Source of the DNA: Mesonia sediminis
GTDB taxonomy: Bacteria > Bacteroidota > Bacteroidia > Flavobacteriales > Flavobacteriaceae
Length of the DNA: 64,000 nt
Direction of reading: 5' to 3'
Assembly: GCF_042684705.1 (NCBI RefSeq)
Contig: NZ_JBHULZ010000008.1
Location: 144,105-208,104, forward strand
Shown in pieces: positions 1 through 8,467 of this stretch. Position numbers and translations under genes: made by a program. The notes beneath the pieces are model-generated. The model searched no databases, was not told where the DNA came from, and was given only the letters and a program-made list of their open reading frames with translations. Numbering within the stretch: position 1 is the first letter of the stretch; each line of letters starts with the position of its first letter.

Positions 1-1240
1 GTTGCTCTTCTATGCGTAACAATTGATTGTATTTTGCCATTCTGTCGCTTCTAGATGCCGAACCTGTTTTAATTTGCCCCGTATTTAGAGCCACGGCCAA
101 ATCTGCAATAGTAGCGTCTTCGGTTTCGCCAGACCTATGCGACATGACTGCTGTATACCCTGCTTGATGAGCCATATTAACGGCCGCAATGGTCTCACTT
201 AAAGTACCGATTTGATTTACTTTAATTAAAATAGAGTTTGCTATCCCTTCGGATATACCTCTACTTAATCGTTTAACGTTGGTCACAAATAAATCATCTC
301 CTACTAGTTGAATTTTATCCCCAACCAACTGAGTTAGTTTTTTCCAGCCTTCCCAATCATTCTCATCCATACCGTCTTCTATAGAAATAATCGGATAATT
401 ACGGCACAATTCTGCCAAATAAGCTGCTTGCTCGTGAGAAGTTCTTACTTGCCCCTGTTCACCCTCAAATTTTTTATAGTTATAAACACCGTCTTCATAA
501 AATTCCGCGGCAGCGCAATCTAGAGCAAGCATAATATCTTTTCCAAAACTATAACCTGCCAGTTCAACAGCTTGTTTCACGCATTCCAGCGCATCTTCTG
601 TACCTTTTAGCTTAGGAGCAAAACCTCCTTCGTCTCCTACAGCTGTACTTAAATTTCTTTTATGTAAGACCTTTTTTAGGTGGTGAAATATTTCTGACCC
701 CATTTGAAGTGCTTCGGTAAAATTTTGTGCTTTCACCGGCATAATCATAAATTCTTGAAAGGCAATAGGAGCATCTGAATGTGATCCTCCATTAATAATA
801 TTCATCATAGGAACGGGCAAAGTTTTAGCACTCACACCTCCTACATAACGATATAAAGGCATACCCATTTCATTGGCTGCGGCGTGGGCTACTGCCAATG
901 AAACACCCAGTATGGCGTTAGCCCCAAGTTTGGCTTTGTTTGGGGTCCCGTCTAAGTCGATTAAGAATTGATCTATTGCTTCCTGTTCAAATACAGAAAA
1001 CCCCATTAAGGCATCTGCAATAATAGTGTTTACATTATTTACGGCGGTTAATACGCCTTTACCCATATAGGCTCTTTCATTATCACGCAATTCTACGGCC
1101 TCGTGTTCTCCTGTAGAAGCTCCTGAAGGTACGGCTGCACGGCCCATAAAACCACTTTCTGTAAAAACATCTACTTCTACAGTAGGGTTTCCTCTTGAAT
1201 CAAAAATTTGGCGCGCTTTTATATCAATTATGATACTCAT
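1..1240 (-). CDS. eno: Enolase, C-terminus cut by window edge
   Basis: Glycolytic enolase, interconverting 2-phosphoglycerate and phosphoenolpyruvate in the cytoplasm. The reading frame is open from ATG at 1240 to the window edge, giving about 413 of the usual ~430 residues. Visible family marks are the mobile loop PSGASTGEHEA, GGSHSDAPIAFQEFMIMP, the acid-base region VGDEGGFAP, the magnesium ligands in LALDCAAAEF, SIEDGMDENDW and LVGDDLF, the catalytic lysine in ILIKVNQIGT and MSHRSGETED. It lies 42 bases after carA, on the same strand. A weak promoter-like TATCTTTA in that gap could give it its own start. Identity is certain; only the last residues are missing. Confidence 0.97.
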   Translation of the reverse strand, partial: MSIIIDIKARQIFDSRGNPTVEVDVFTESGFMGRAAVPSGASTGEHEAVELRDNERAYMGKGVLTAVNNVNTIIADALMGFSVFEQEAIDQFLIDLDGTPNKAKLGANAILGVSLAVAHAAANEMGMPLYRYVGGVSAKTLPVPMMNIINGGSHSDAPIAFQEFMIMPVKAQNFTEALQMGSEIFHHLKKVLHKRNLSTAVGDEGGFAPKLKGTEDALECVKQAVELAGYSFGKDIMLALDCAAAEFYEDGVYNYKKFEGEQGQVRTSHEQAAYLAELCRNYPIISIEDGMDENDWEGWKKLTQLVGDKIQLVGDDLFVTNVKRLSRGISEGIANSILIKVNQIGTLSETIAAVNMAHQAGYTAVMSHRSGETEDATIADLAVALNTGQIKTGSASRSDRMAKYNQLLRIEEQ

Positions 1241-1282
1241 TTTTCTAGTTTTTAATAATAGTGATGTAAAGATAACAAAAGC

Positions 1283-2395
1283 TTAGCTTTTTACTTTTTT
1301 TATGTTTTCTAAAAATTGATCAAATAAATACAAAGAATCATTTGGTCCGGGACTTGCTTCTGGATGATATTGAACACTAAAACAGTTTTTATCTTTTACT
1401 TTTAGTCCTGCAACCGTATTATCATTTAAATGTACATGGGTGATCTCTAAACTTTCGTTTTTTTCAAGCGCCTCGCGACTCACTGCAAAACCATGATTTT
1501 GCGAGGTGATTTCACCACATTTCGTGCTCAAATTAAGAACAGGATGGTTTATTCCGCGATGACCATTATGCATCTTAAAGGTATTCACTCCATGTGCTAA
1601 TGCGATAATTTGATGACCTAAGCAAATTCCAAATGTTGGCTTATTACTCGCAATAATTTTTTTTGCCGTTTCAATTACCGATACCAAAGGTTCTGGATCC
1701 CCAGGACCATTAGATAAAAAGAACCCGTCTGGATTAAACTCGTTTAGTTCTTCAAAACTTGTATTGTAAGGGAAGACTTTTATAAAACAGTTTCTTGCAC
1801 TTAAATTTCTTAAAATATTCTTCTTGACCCCTAAATCTAAAGCTGCTACCTTAAAAGTTGCATCAGAATTTCCTATGGTATAGGCTTTTTTGGTTGAAAC
1901 TTTTGACGCCAATTCCAAGCCTTTCATACTAGGTTGGGCAGCCAACTTTTCTTTAACCTCCTCAATATTATCGATTTCTGTAGTGATAACGGCATTCATT
2001 GCCCCATTATCGCGAATGTAACTTACCAGAGCGCGTGTATCAACATCGGATATTCCAAGAAGTTCGTGTTTTTGCATAAACTCTTCGAGAGGAAAATCTG
2101 CCTTGGGTCTAGAATAATTGTAACTAAAGTTTTTACATACCAAACCAGCTATTTTAATACTATCTGACTCAACCTCTTCGGCAGAAGTCCCGTAATTACC
2201 GATGTGCGCATTGGTAGTTACCATGATTTGCCCAAAATAACTAGGGTCGGTAAAAATCTCTTGATAACCGGTCATACCAGTATTAAAACAGACCTCACCG
2301 AAAGATGTGCCACTTAAATTTCCAATAGCCTTACCCCAAAATTTAGTGCCATCTTCTAAAAGCAGAAGTGCTTTTTTTCTTTTCTGATATATCAT
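1283..2395 (-). CDS. carA: Carbamoyl-phosphate synthase small subunit
   Basis: Glutaminase subunit of carbamoyl-phosphate synthase. It releases ammonia from glutamine for the large subunit, feeding pyrimidine and arginine synthesis. The N-terminal CPSase small-chain domain covers about residues 1-140. The class I amidotransferase domain carries the nucleophile Cys258 in GICLGHQ and the His344/Glu346 pair in YHPEASPGP. At 370 residues it is of normal length. The gene follows the rplQ terminator and precedes eno, a common flavobacterial order. The large-subunit gene carB is not next to it. Confidence 0.97.
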   Translation of the reverse strand: MIYQKRKKALLLLEDGTKFWGKAIGNLSGTSFGEVCFNTGMTGYQEIFTDPSYFGQIMVTTNAHIGNYGTSAEEVESDSIKIAGLVCKNFSYNYSRPKADFPLEEFMQKHELLGISDVDTRALVSYIRDNGAMNAVITTEIDNIEEVKEKLAAQPSMKGLELASKVSTKKAYTIGNSDATFKVAALDLGVKKNILRNLSARNCFIKVFPYNTSFEELNEFNPDGFFLSNGPGDPEPLVSVIETAKKIIASNKPTFGICLGHQIIALAHGVNTFKMHNGHRGINHPVLNLSTKCGEITSQNHGFAVSREALEKNESLEITHVHLNDNTVAGLKVKDKNCFSVQYHPEASPGPNDSLYLFDQFLENIKKVKS

Positions 2396-2418
2396 TGTGT
2401 TGTGTTTAAGTAAAAAAA

Positions 2419-2459
2419 GGTTAAAAAAAAAGGATAAACTTAAGACAGTTTATCCTTTT
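2419..2459 (-). terminator. Rho-independent terminator after rplQ
   Basis: A perfect 13-bp stem (2428-2440 with 2447-2459) around a 6-base loop is followed, on the minus strand, by a U tract (A run at 2423-2430 on the plus strand). It closes the long ribosomal transcript before carA. Confidence 0.85.
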
Positions 2460-2488
2460 AATATTATAGCTTGTAATACATCATGTTC

Positions 2489-2974
2489 TTATTCCTCTTC
2501 ATTGGTTGAAGATTCTTCTTGTTTACTCGCTGTTTCAGACCCTGATGTATTTTTACCTCCACGTCTACTACGACGAGTTGATTTCTTTTTAGTTGACCCG
2601 TTAGCGTTGTAAAGCTCATTAAAATCTACAAGCTCTATCATAGCCATATCAGCATTATCACCAAGACGGTTACCTAGTTTAATGATTCTTGTATAACCTC
2701 CTGGTCTATCGCCAACTTTTGGTGCTACCTCTCTAAATAACTCAGAAACTGCATATTTATCACGCAATTTAGAAAAAACAATTCTTCTGTTGTGAGTTGT
2801 ATCTTCTTTAGATTTAGTCACCAAAGGCTCGATAAACTGTTTAAGGGCTTTGGCCTTTGCTGTTGTGGTATTTATTCTTTTATGCTCGATTAAAGAGCTA
2901 GCCATATTGGCAAGCATTGCTTTACGGTGAGCAGTCTTTCTTCCTAAATGATTAATTTTCTTTCCGTGTCTCAT
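2489..2974 (-). CDS. rplQ: 50S ribosomal protein L17 (bL17)
   Basis: Large-subunit protein near the exit tunnel. It begins MRHGKKINHLGRKTAHR, the family signature. At 161 residues it is longer than the ~120-residue core because of a C-terminal tail after about residue 125: first basic (KKKSTRRSRRGGK), then Ser/Glu-rich and acidic to the end. Such tails occur in Bacteroidota L17. It is the last gene of the alpha-operon block, 43 bases after rpoA, and is followed by a strong terminator. Confidence 0.97.
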   Translation of the reverse strand: MRHGKKINHLGRKTAHRKAMLANMASSLIEHKRINTTTAKAKALKQFIEPLVTKSKEDTTHNRRIVFSKLRDKYAVSELFREVAPKVGDRPGGYTRIIKLGNRLGDNADMAMIELVDFNELYNANGSTKKKSTRRSRRGGKNTSGSETASKQEESSTNEEE

Positions 2975-3017
2975 AGTTCTATGAAATTAGAAATATAGCT
3001 GAACTATACTTTCTATT

Positions 3018-4010
3018 TTAGTCTTTATCTAATTTATATTTTGAAAGATCCATCCCAAAAGTAAGTCCTTTCACACTTACCAATTCTTCTAACTCTGTTA
3101 AAGACTTTTTACCAAAGTTACGGAACTTCATTAGATCGTTTTTATTATAGGTTACCAAATCTCCTAAGGTATCAACCTCTGCCGCTTTTAAACAGTTTAG
3201 GGCACGCACTGATAGATCTAAATCAACCAATTTGGTTTTAAGCAATTGGCGCATATGCAATGATTCTTCATCATAAGTTTCAGTTTGTGCAATCTCATCC
3301 GCCTCGAGCGTAATTCTCTCATCAGAGAACAACATAAAGTGATGAATTAAGATTTTAGCCGCTTCGGTAAGCGCATCCTTAGGGTGTATTGAACCGTCGG
3401 TTACGATTTCAAAAACCAGTTTTTCATAATCTGTTTTTTGTTCAACACGATAGTTTTCAATACTATATTTTACATTTTTTATAGGTGTATAAATAGAATC
3501 CGTAAAGATAGTACCTAAAGCTGCATTACTTTTTTTATTTTCTTCGGCGGGCACATAACCTCTTCCTTTATCAATGGTAAGCTCAATATTCAGGCTTACA
3601 TTCTTCTCCATATTACAAATGACTAAATCTGGGTTTAGCACTTGAAAACCTGAGATGAATTTTTGAAAGTCACCTGCCTTAAGTTGTTCTTTTCCACTTA
3701 GAGAAATAGTGACTGTTTCGTTATCGATATCTTCGATTTGTCTTTTAAACCTAACTTGCTTTAGGTTTAAAATAATCTCTGTTACATCTTCAACTACTCC
3801 TGCAATGGTAGAGAATTCGTGATCTACTCCCTCAATACGCACAGAAGTAATTGCAAAACCTTCGAGAGAAGATAACAGCACTCTTCTTAAAGCGTTACCC
3901 ACGGTAAGACCATAACCTGGTTCGAGCGGTCGAAATTCGAATTTCCCCTCAAACTCAGTAGAGTCTATCATGATAACTTTATCGGGCTTTTGAAAATTTA
4001 GTATTGCCAT
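3018..4010 (-). CDS. rpoA: RNA polymerase alpha subunit
   Basis: Alpha subunit, which dimerises to nucleate RNA polymerase assembly and contacts upstream promoter DNA and activators. The N-terminal dimerisation domain spans roughly residues 1-235 (for example PLEPGYGLTVGNALRRVLLSS). The C-terminal helix-hairpin-helix domain lies at about 250-320 (LSVRALNCLKAAEVDTLGDL and RNFGKKSLTELEE). Length of 330 residues is normal. It sits between rpsD and rplQ as in most bacteria. Confidence 0.98.
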   Translation of the reverse strand: MAILNFQKPDKVIMIDSTEFEGKFEFRPLEPGYGLTVGNALRRVLLSSLEGFAITSVRIEGVDHEFSTIAGVVEDVTEIILNLKQVRFKRQIEDIDNETVTISLSGKEQLKAGDFQKFISGFQVLNPDLVICNMEKNVSLNIELTIDKGRGYVPAEENKKSNAALGTIFTDSIYTPIKNVKYSIENYRVEQKTDYEKLVFEIVTDGSIHPKDALTEAAKILIHHFMLFSDERITLEADEIAQTETYDEESLHMRQLLKTKLVDLDLSVRALNCLKAAEVDTLGDLVTYNKNDLMKFRNFGKKSLTELEELVSVKGLTFGMDLSKYKLDKD

Positions 4011-4031
4011 ATTATGAGTTCTGTCTATTAA

Positions 4032-4637
4032 TTATTTAGAATATAACTCGACGATTAATTGCTCGTTGATGTTTTCTGGTATTTGGATTCTTGATGGAAC
4101 AGATACAAAAGTTCCTTGCTTTTGCTCTGCATTCCAAGAAATCCACTCATAAACAGCATTTGCATTATCTAGAGATTGCACAATAGCCGTTAATGATTTT
4201 GATTTTTCTCTTACCCCTACTACATCTCCAGCTTTTAATTGGTAAGAAGGAATGTTTACGATATTACCATTTACGGTAATATGTCTGTGTGAAACTAATT
4301 GTCTAGCACCGCTTCTAGAAGGCGAGATTCCCATTCTGTAAACAACGTTATCTAATCTAGACTCGCAGTATTGCAACAAAACTTCACCAGTAATTCCCGG
4401 TGCACTTGTTGCTTTCTTAAACATATTTCTGAATTGACGCTCTAGGATACCATAGGTATACTTCGCTTTTTGCTTTTCCATTAACTGGATTGCATACTCA
4501 GATTTTTTTCCACGGCGTCTATTATTTCCGTGTTGACCTGGAGGATAATTTCTTTTTTCAAAAGATTTATCATCTCCAAAAATAGCCTCTCCAAATTTAC
4601 GTGCTATTTTCGTTTTAGGACCAGTATATCTTGCCAT
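4032..4637 (-). CDS. rpsD: 30S ribosomal protein S4 (uS4)
   Basis: Primary 16S rRNA-binding protein and, in other bacteria, translational repressor of the alpha operon. The 201-residue protein starts MARYTGPKTKIARKFGEAIF and has an S4 RNA-binding domain at about 90-160 (SRLDNVVYRMG, then ARQLVSHRHITVNG). It lacks the N-terminal zinc cysteines of some S4 forms. An 89-base spacer with a foldable hairpin separates it from rpsK, unusual in this tight cluster and a candidate control site. Confidence 0.97.
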   Translation of the reverse strand: MARYTGPKTKIARKFGEAIFGDDKSFEKRNYPPGQHGNNRRRGKKSEYAIQLMEKQKAKYTYGILERQFRNMFKKATSAPGITGEVLLQYCESRLDNVVYRMGISPSRSGARQLVSHRHITVNGNIVNIPSYQLKAGDVVGVREKSKSLTAIVQSLDNANAVYEWISWNAEQKQGTFVSVPSRIQIPENINEQLIVELYSK

Positions 4638-4651
4638 TAAATTTGATTTAT

Positions 4652-4710
4652 AAAAAACAGGTTATGAATTAAGGTCTAAAGTTTAATCCTTCGATAACCT
4701 TACTGTTTTT
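4652..4710 (-). promoter_or_regulatory. Candidate leader hairpin upstream of rpsD
   Basis: In the rpsK-rpsD spacer, 4654-4665 pairs with 4694-4699 and 4703-4709 (GGTTAT with ATAACC and AAAACAG with CTGTTTT), interrupted by a 3-base bulge. The long apical loop can itself pair weakly. On the minus strand the right arm runs into a U stretch shortly before the rpsD start. This could be an S4-responsive leader or an attenuator. The fold was judged by eye. Confidence 0.4.
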
Positions 4711-4726
4711 TTAATTAATACTTTTA

Positions 4727-5122
4727 TTAAACTCTTCTTCTTTTAGGAGGACGACAACCGTTGTGCGGTATAGGCGTAACATCGATTATTTCGGTTACTT
4801 CAACCCCTGAATTATGTATAGAACGTATTGCAGATTCTCTCCCATTTCCAGGACCTTTAACATACACCTTTACCTTACGCAAACCAGCCTCATGAGCCAC
4901 TTTACTAGCATCTTCGGCGGCCATTTGCGCTGCATAAGGAGTGTTTTTCTTACTTCCTCTAAAGCCCATTTTTCCGGCAGACGACCAAGAAATAACATCA
5001 CCGTTTTTGTTACACAAAGAAACAATGATATTGTTAAATGAAGCCGTAACATGTGCCTCTCCAAAAGACTCAACTACAACTTTACGTTTTTTTGAGGTTG
5101 ACTTAGATTTTGCTTTTGCCAT
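4727..5122 (-). CDS. rpsK: 30S ribosomal protein S11 (uS11)
   Basis: Small-subunit platform protein that helps form the mRNA exit cleft with S7. The 131 residues include the family motifs GEAHVTASFNNIIVSLCNKNGD, KVYVKGPGNGRESAIR and the basic end PHNGCRPPKRRRV. It lies 9 bases downstream of rpsM in the alpha-operon block. Confidence 0.97.
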   Translation of the reverse strand: MAKAKSKSTSKKRKVVVESFGEAHVTASFNNIIVSLCNKNGDVISWSSAGKMGFRGSKKNTPYAAQMAAEDASKVAHEAGLRKVKVYVKGPGNGRESAIRSIHNSGVEVTEIIDVTPIPHNGCRPPKRRRV

Positions 5123-5131
5123 GTTTACTTA

Positions 5132-5506
5132 TTATTTAGTTACCTTTTTCTTATTAGCAACTGTTTTTCTCTTTCCTTTTCTGGTTCTAGAATTATTCTT
5201 AGTACGCTGTCCTCTTAATGGCAAGCCTACTCTATGTCTAATTCCGCGGTAGCAACCGATGTCCATTAATCGCTTAATGTTCAATTGAACCTCAGAACGA
5301 AGTTCACCTTCGATAGTATATTTACCTACTTCTTGACGAATTCTACCTATCTCATCATCTGACCAGTCGGTAACTTTAGTACTCTCATCTACTTGGGCAT
5401 CTTTAAGGATCTTTTGAGCCCTACTTTTGCCTATTCCGAAGATATAGGTTAACGCTATAACTCCTCGCTTTTGTTTTGGTATATCAACACCTGCTATTCT
5501 TGCCAT
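5132..5506 (-). CDS. rpsM: 30S ribosomal protein S13 (uS13)
   Basis: Small-subunit head protein contacting the large subunit and the P-site tRNA. It starts MARIAGVDIPKQKRGVIALT and carries GIGKSRAQKIL and the C-terminal RGQRTKNNSRTRKGKRK. Length (124 residues) is normal. It is 2 bases downstream of rpmJ, so the two are probably translated together. Confidence 0.97.
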   Translation of the reverse strand: MARIAGVDIPKQKRGVIALTYIFGIGKSRAQKILKDAQVDESTKVTDWSDDEIGRIRQEVGKYTIEGELRSEVQLNIKRLMDIGCYRGIRHRVGLPLRGQRTKNNSRTRKGKRKTVANKKKVTK

Positions 5507-5508
5507 AA

Positions 5509-5625
5509 TTAGCCTTGTCTTTGTTTAAATCTAGGATTCTTTTTGTTAATTACATAAAGTCTACCTTTTCTGCGTACAATTTTGCAGTCGGCGCTTCTTT
5601 TCTTTACGGATGCTCTTACTTTCAT
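5509..5625 (-). CDS. rpmJ: 50S ribosomal protein L36 (bL36), zinc-less
   Basis: A 38-residue protein starting MKVRASVKKRSADCKIVRR and ending NPRFKQRQG, which is the L36 pattern. Zinc-type L36 has ligands near positions 11, 14, 27 and 33. Here only Cys14 remains (Ser11, Asn27, Phe33), so this copy is unlikely to bind zinc. It sits between infA and rpsM, 2 bases before rpsM. A TACTTTTG promoter element lies 47 bases upstream of its start. Confidence 0.95.
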   Translation of the reverse strand: MKVRASVKKRSADCKIVRRKGRLYVINKKNPRFKQRQG

Positions 5626-5672
5626 CTTGCTTAGTTTTTGTCCTTTTATATGGCTTCTGATTTTTCAGCACG

Positions 5673-5680
5673 CAAAAGTA
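5673..5680 (-). promoter_or_regulatory. Bacteroidota-type -7 element before rpmJ
   Basis: Read on the minus strand, 5680-5673 is TACTTTTG, matching the TAnnTTTG -7 consensus. It lies in the 89-base infA-rpmJ spacer, one of the few in the cluster. It probably gives rpmJ-rpsM-rpsK-rpsD-rpoA-rplQ a transcription start of their own. No well-spaced -33 TTTG is evident, which lowers confidence. Confidence 0.5.
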
Positions 5681-5714
5681 CTATTTTTTTTTCAAAAACC
5701 ATAATTTTAGATTT

Positions 5715-5930
5715 TTAGTATCTATATGTTATACGAGCCTTAGTTAAATCGTAAGGACTCATTTCTAATTTTACCTTATCTCCTGGTAATAATTTTATAT
5801 AATGCATACGCATTTTACCTGAGATGTGTGCTGTAACAATGTGTCCATTTTCTAGCTCTACACGAAACATCGCATTAGATAATGCCTCTACAATTGTTCC
5901 GTCTTGTTCTATTGCTGGTTGTTTTGCCAT
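5715..5930 (-). CDS. infA: Translation initiation factor IF-1
   Basis: Binds the 30S A site during initiation together with IF-2 and IF-3. The 71-residue single OB-fold protein has the typical MAKQPAIEQDGTIVEAL start, then MFRVELENGHIVTAHISGKMR and a YDLTKARITYRY end. It is 2 bases downstream of secY, the usual spc-operon position. Confidence 0.97.
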   Translation of the reverse strand: MAKQPAIEQDGTIVEALSNAMFRVELENGHIVTAHISGKMRMHYIKLLPGDKVKLEMSPYDLTKARITYRY

Positions 5931-5932
5931 AA

Positions 5933-7270
5933 TTAAGCTATTGCTTTTCTGTTTTTACCTGATTTCATTAAGCCATCATAATGTCTATTCAACAAATATG
6001 AGTTTACTTGTTGGATAGTATCAATAGCTACCCCTACCATAATCAATAAAGAGGTACCTCCAAAAAATAATGCCCAACCTTGCTGTACACCAAAGCTAAC
6101 TACAATGGCAGGGAATATGGCGATCAAAGCCAAAAATACAGAACCCGGTAGGGTGATTTGTGACATGATACGATCTAAATACTCCGCGGTTTCTGTTCCG
6201 GGACGAATCCCTGGGATAAAACCGCCACTTCTTTTTAGATCATCGGCCATTTTGTTGGTAGGCACCGTAATTGCGGTATAAAAATATGTGAATACAATAA
6301 TCAATAAAGCAAAAACTAAGTTATACCAGAAGCCAAAGATATTTTGAAAAGCCGAGGTTATACCTTGCGCTGTTTCTGAATCTGAAAGTCCAGCAACAGC
6401 CGCCGGTATAAACATAATGGCTTGTGCAAAAATAATAGGCATTACTCCAGAAGCGTTTAACTTTAGGGGTATAAACTGTCTAGCACCTCCAAAAATATTT
6501 TTCTCGTAACCACCAGTGGCATTTCTTCTTGCGTATTGCACCGGAATTTGACGAACGGCCATTACCAACATTACCGAAGCAAAAATAATTGAAAACCAAA
6601 TAGCTAATTCGATCAAAATCATAATCAAACCACCATTACTTTCGGCAACACGCGATTGTATTTCTTGTAAAAAAGATTGTGGTAGTGTAGCAATAATTCC
6701 CACCATAATTAGTAATGAGATACCATTCCCAATACCTTTATCGGTAATTCGCTCCCCTAACCACATTGCGAAAATACATCCGGTTGTTAAGATAATAACC
6801 GATGAAACTATAAACGTGAAAGAATCTCCTAACAAAAATGCACTATCTGGCAGTGTAGCATAAAGGTTATATATGTACCCCGGCCCCTGTACTAAAGTAA
6901 TAGCAATAGTGAGCCAACGGGTAATTTGATTAATCTTCTTACGACCACTTTCGCCTTCTTTTTGCAGTTTCTGCAAATAGGGCACTGCTATTCCCATCAA
7001 TTGTACTACAATCGATGCTGATATATAAGGCATAATACCTAATGCAAAGATAGATGCATTTGAAAATGCTCCACCTGTAAAGGCATTAAGTAAACCTAGC
7101 AAACCACCGTCAGTTTGGTTTGCTAGATCTGTTAGTTGGGAAGCATCTATTCCTGGAAGAACAACTTGTGCTCCAAAACGATAAACAAGTAGAAGCCCAA
7201 GAGTAACCAATATTCGGTTTTTGAGCTCTTCAATTTTCCAGATGTTTTTTATAGTTTCAAAAAATTTCAT
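5933..7270 (-). CDS. secY: Protein translocase channel subunit SecY
   Basis: Central pore of the Sec translocon in the inner membrane. From the ATG at 7270 (MKFFETIKNIWKIEELKNRI) it encodes 445 residues with about ten membrane segments, normal for SecY. An in-frame start further upstream (7315) would overlap rplO by 35 bases and adds no conserved sequence, so 7270 is preferred. Recognisable parts are the plug region VVLPGIDASQL, the cytoplasmic loop RITDKGIGNGISLLIM and RPGTETAEYLDRIMSQITLPG. It lies 10 bases after rplO. Confidence 0.97.
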   Translation of the reverse strand: MKFFETIKNIWKIEELKNRILVTLGLLLVYRFGAQVVLPGIDASQLTDLANQTDGGLLGLLNAFTGGAFSNASIFALGIMPYISASIVVQLMGIAVPYLQKLQKEGESGRKKINQITRWLTIAITLVQGPGYIYNLYATLPDSAFLLGDSFTFIVSSVIILTTGCIFAMWLGERITDKGIGNGISLLIMVGIIATLPQSFLQEIQSRVAESNGGLIMILIELAIWFSIIFASVMLVMAVRQIPVQYARRNATGGYEKNIFGGARQFIPLKLNASGVMPIIFAQAIMFIPAAVAGLSDSETAQGITSAFQNIFGFWYNLVFALLIIVFTYFYTAITVPTNKMADDLKRSGGFIPGIRPGTETAEYLDRIMSQITLPGSVFLALIAIFPAIVVSFGVQQGWALFFGGTSLLIMVGVAIDTIQQVNSYLLNRHYDGLMKSGKNRKAIA

Positions 7271-7280
7271 TGTTTCTCTA

Positions 7281-7733
7281 TTATAAGGTTGTTGCTTCTC
7301 CTCCAGCCGCTTCAATAGCTTCCTTTGCAGTCGCAGTGAATTTATGAGCAGTAATTTTCAAACTTGCTTTTAACTCACCTCTTCCTAATATTTTGATTAA
7401 ATCTCTTTTATTAGCTAAACGGTTTTCTACCAAAGTTTCAACCGTAACCTCTTCTTTAATCTTTCCTTCATCAACCAATCGTTGCAACGTATCTAAGTTA
7501 ACACCTTGATAAGCCACACGATTACGATTAGTAAATCCAAATTTTGGTACTCTTCTCTGAAGTGGCATTTGACCCCCTTCAAATCCGATTTTCTTAGAAT
7601 AACCAGAACGAGATTTGGCCCCTTTGTGCCCACGAGTTGCAGTTCCTCCTTTACCAGAACCTTCACCTCGTCCTACTCGTTTGTTATTCTTACGAACTGA
7701 ACCTTTTGCAGGTTTTAAATTATTTAATTCCAT
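7281..7733 (-). CDS. rplO: 50S ribosomal protein L15 (uL15)
   Basis: Large-subunit assembly protein. ATG at 7733 gives 150 residues starting MELNNLKPAKGSVRKNNKR. A TTG at 7742 would add three residues and abut rpmD, but the ATG fits the family better. The glycine-rich, basic N-terminus (RGEGSGKGGTATRGHKGAKS) is diagnostic. It is followed by secY. Confidence 0.96.
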   Translation of the reverse strand: MELNNLKPAKGSVRKNNKRVGRGEGSGKGGTATRGHKGAKSRSGYSKKIGFEGGQMPLQRRVPKFGFTNRNRVAYQGVNLDTLQRLVDEGKIKEEVTVETLVENRLANKRDLIKILGRGELKASLKITAHKFTATAKEAIEAAGGEATTL

Positions 7734-7742
7734 CGTGTTCAA

Positions 7743-7925
7743 TTATTTCGCTTCCTCTACAGAAACTAAGTGTTTTACTTTATTTATCATTCCAAGAATG
7801 TTAGGAGTATCGTTATGCTCAACGCTTTGTCCAATCTTTTTTAACCCTAAAGCTTCCAATGTTAATTTTTGGTTCTTGGTTCGGTTAATAGCACTACGTA
7901 CTTTGGTAACTTTAATTTTTGCCAT
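7743..7925 (-). CDS. rpmD: 50S ribosomal protein L30 (uL30)
   Basis: A 60-residue large-subunit protein of normal length. It begins MAKIKVTKVRSAINRTKNQK and has the LGLKKIGQSVEHNDTPNILG segment of L30. It lies between rpsE (11 bases upstream) and rplO. Confidence 0.96.
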   Translation of the reverse strand: MAKIKVTKVRSAINRTKNQKLTLEALGLKKIGQSVEHNDTPNILGMINKVKHLVSVEEAK

Positions 7926-7936
7926 GACTTCCTGTA

Positions 7937-8461
7937 TTATCCGTTAAAAACTTTATCTAATGAGATTCCTCTTTGCTTGGCAATTGTTTCTGCACTTCTT
8001 AATTGCAATAACGCATCGAAAGTAGCTTTAACAACATTGTGCGGGTTTGAAGAACCTTGCGACTTAGACAATACATCATGCACTCCTACCGCCTCGAGCA
8101 CCGCTCTTACGGCACCACCAGCGATAACCCCTGTACCAGGAGCTGCAGGCAAAATTAGTACTCGCGCACCGCTGTATTTACCTTTTTGCTCGTGAGGAAC
8201 GGTTCCTTTATATAAAGGAATTCTAACTAAATTCTTCTTTGCATCCTCTACAGCTTTTGCAATAGCTTCTGCAACTTCTTTAGATTTACCTAAACCGTGA
8301 CCTACCACACCATTTTCATCTCCAACAACTACGATTGCAGAGAATCCAAAAGCTCTACCACCTTTAGTAACTTTTGTAACACGTTGTACACCTACTAAGC
8401 GATCTTTTAAATCTAAACCACTTGGTTTTACAAGTTCTACGTTTTTATAATCTTGATACAT
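7937..8461 (-). CDS. rpsE: 30S ribosomal protein S5 (uS5)
   Basis: Small-subunit protein at the mRNA entry channel, affecting decoding fidelity. The 174 residues comprise an N-terminal double-stranded-RNA-binding-like domain (DRLVGVQRVTKVTKGGRAFGF, VVGDENGVVGHGLGKSKEV) and a C-terminal domain (GVIAGGAVRAVLEAVGVHDVL). It is 6 bases after rplR. Confidence 0.97.
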   Translation of the reverse strand: MYQDYKNVELVKPSGLDLKDRLVGVQRVTKVTKGGRAFGFSAIVVVGDENGVVGHGLGKSKEVAEAIAKAVEDAKKNLVRIPLYKGTVPHEQKGKYSGARVLILPAAPGTGVIAGGAVRAVLEAVGVHDVLSKSQGSSNPHNVVKATFDALLQLRSAETIAKQRGISLDKVFNG

Positions 8462-8467
8462 ATTATT

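Noticed and set aside
4870..5073. Short frames on both strands inside rpsK
   Set aside because: Shadow frames of S11, which is complete and conserved.
7271..7315. Upstream extension of secY
   Set aside because: It would overlap rplO by 35 bases and the added residues match no SecY.
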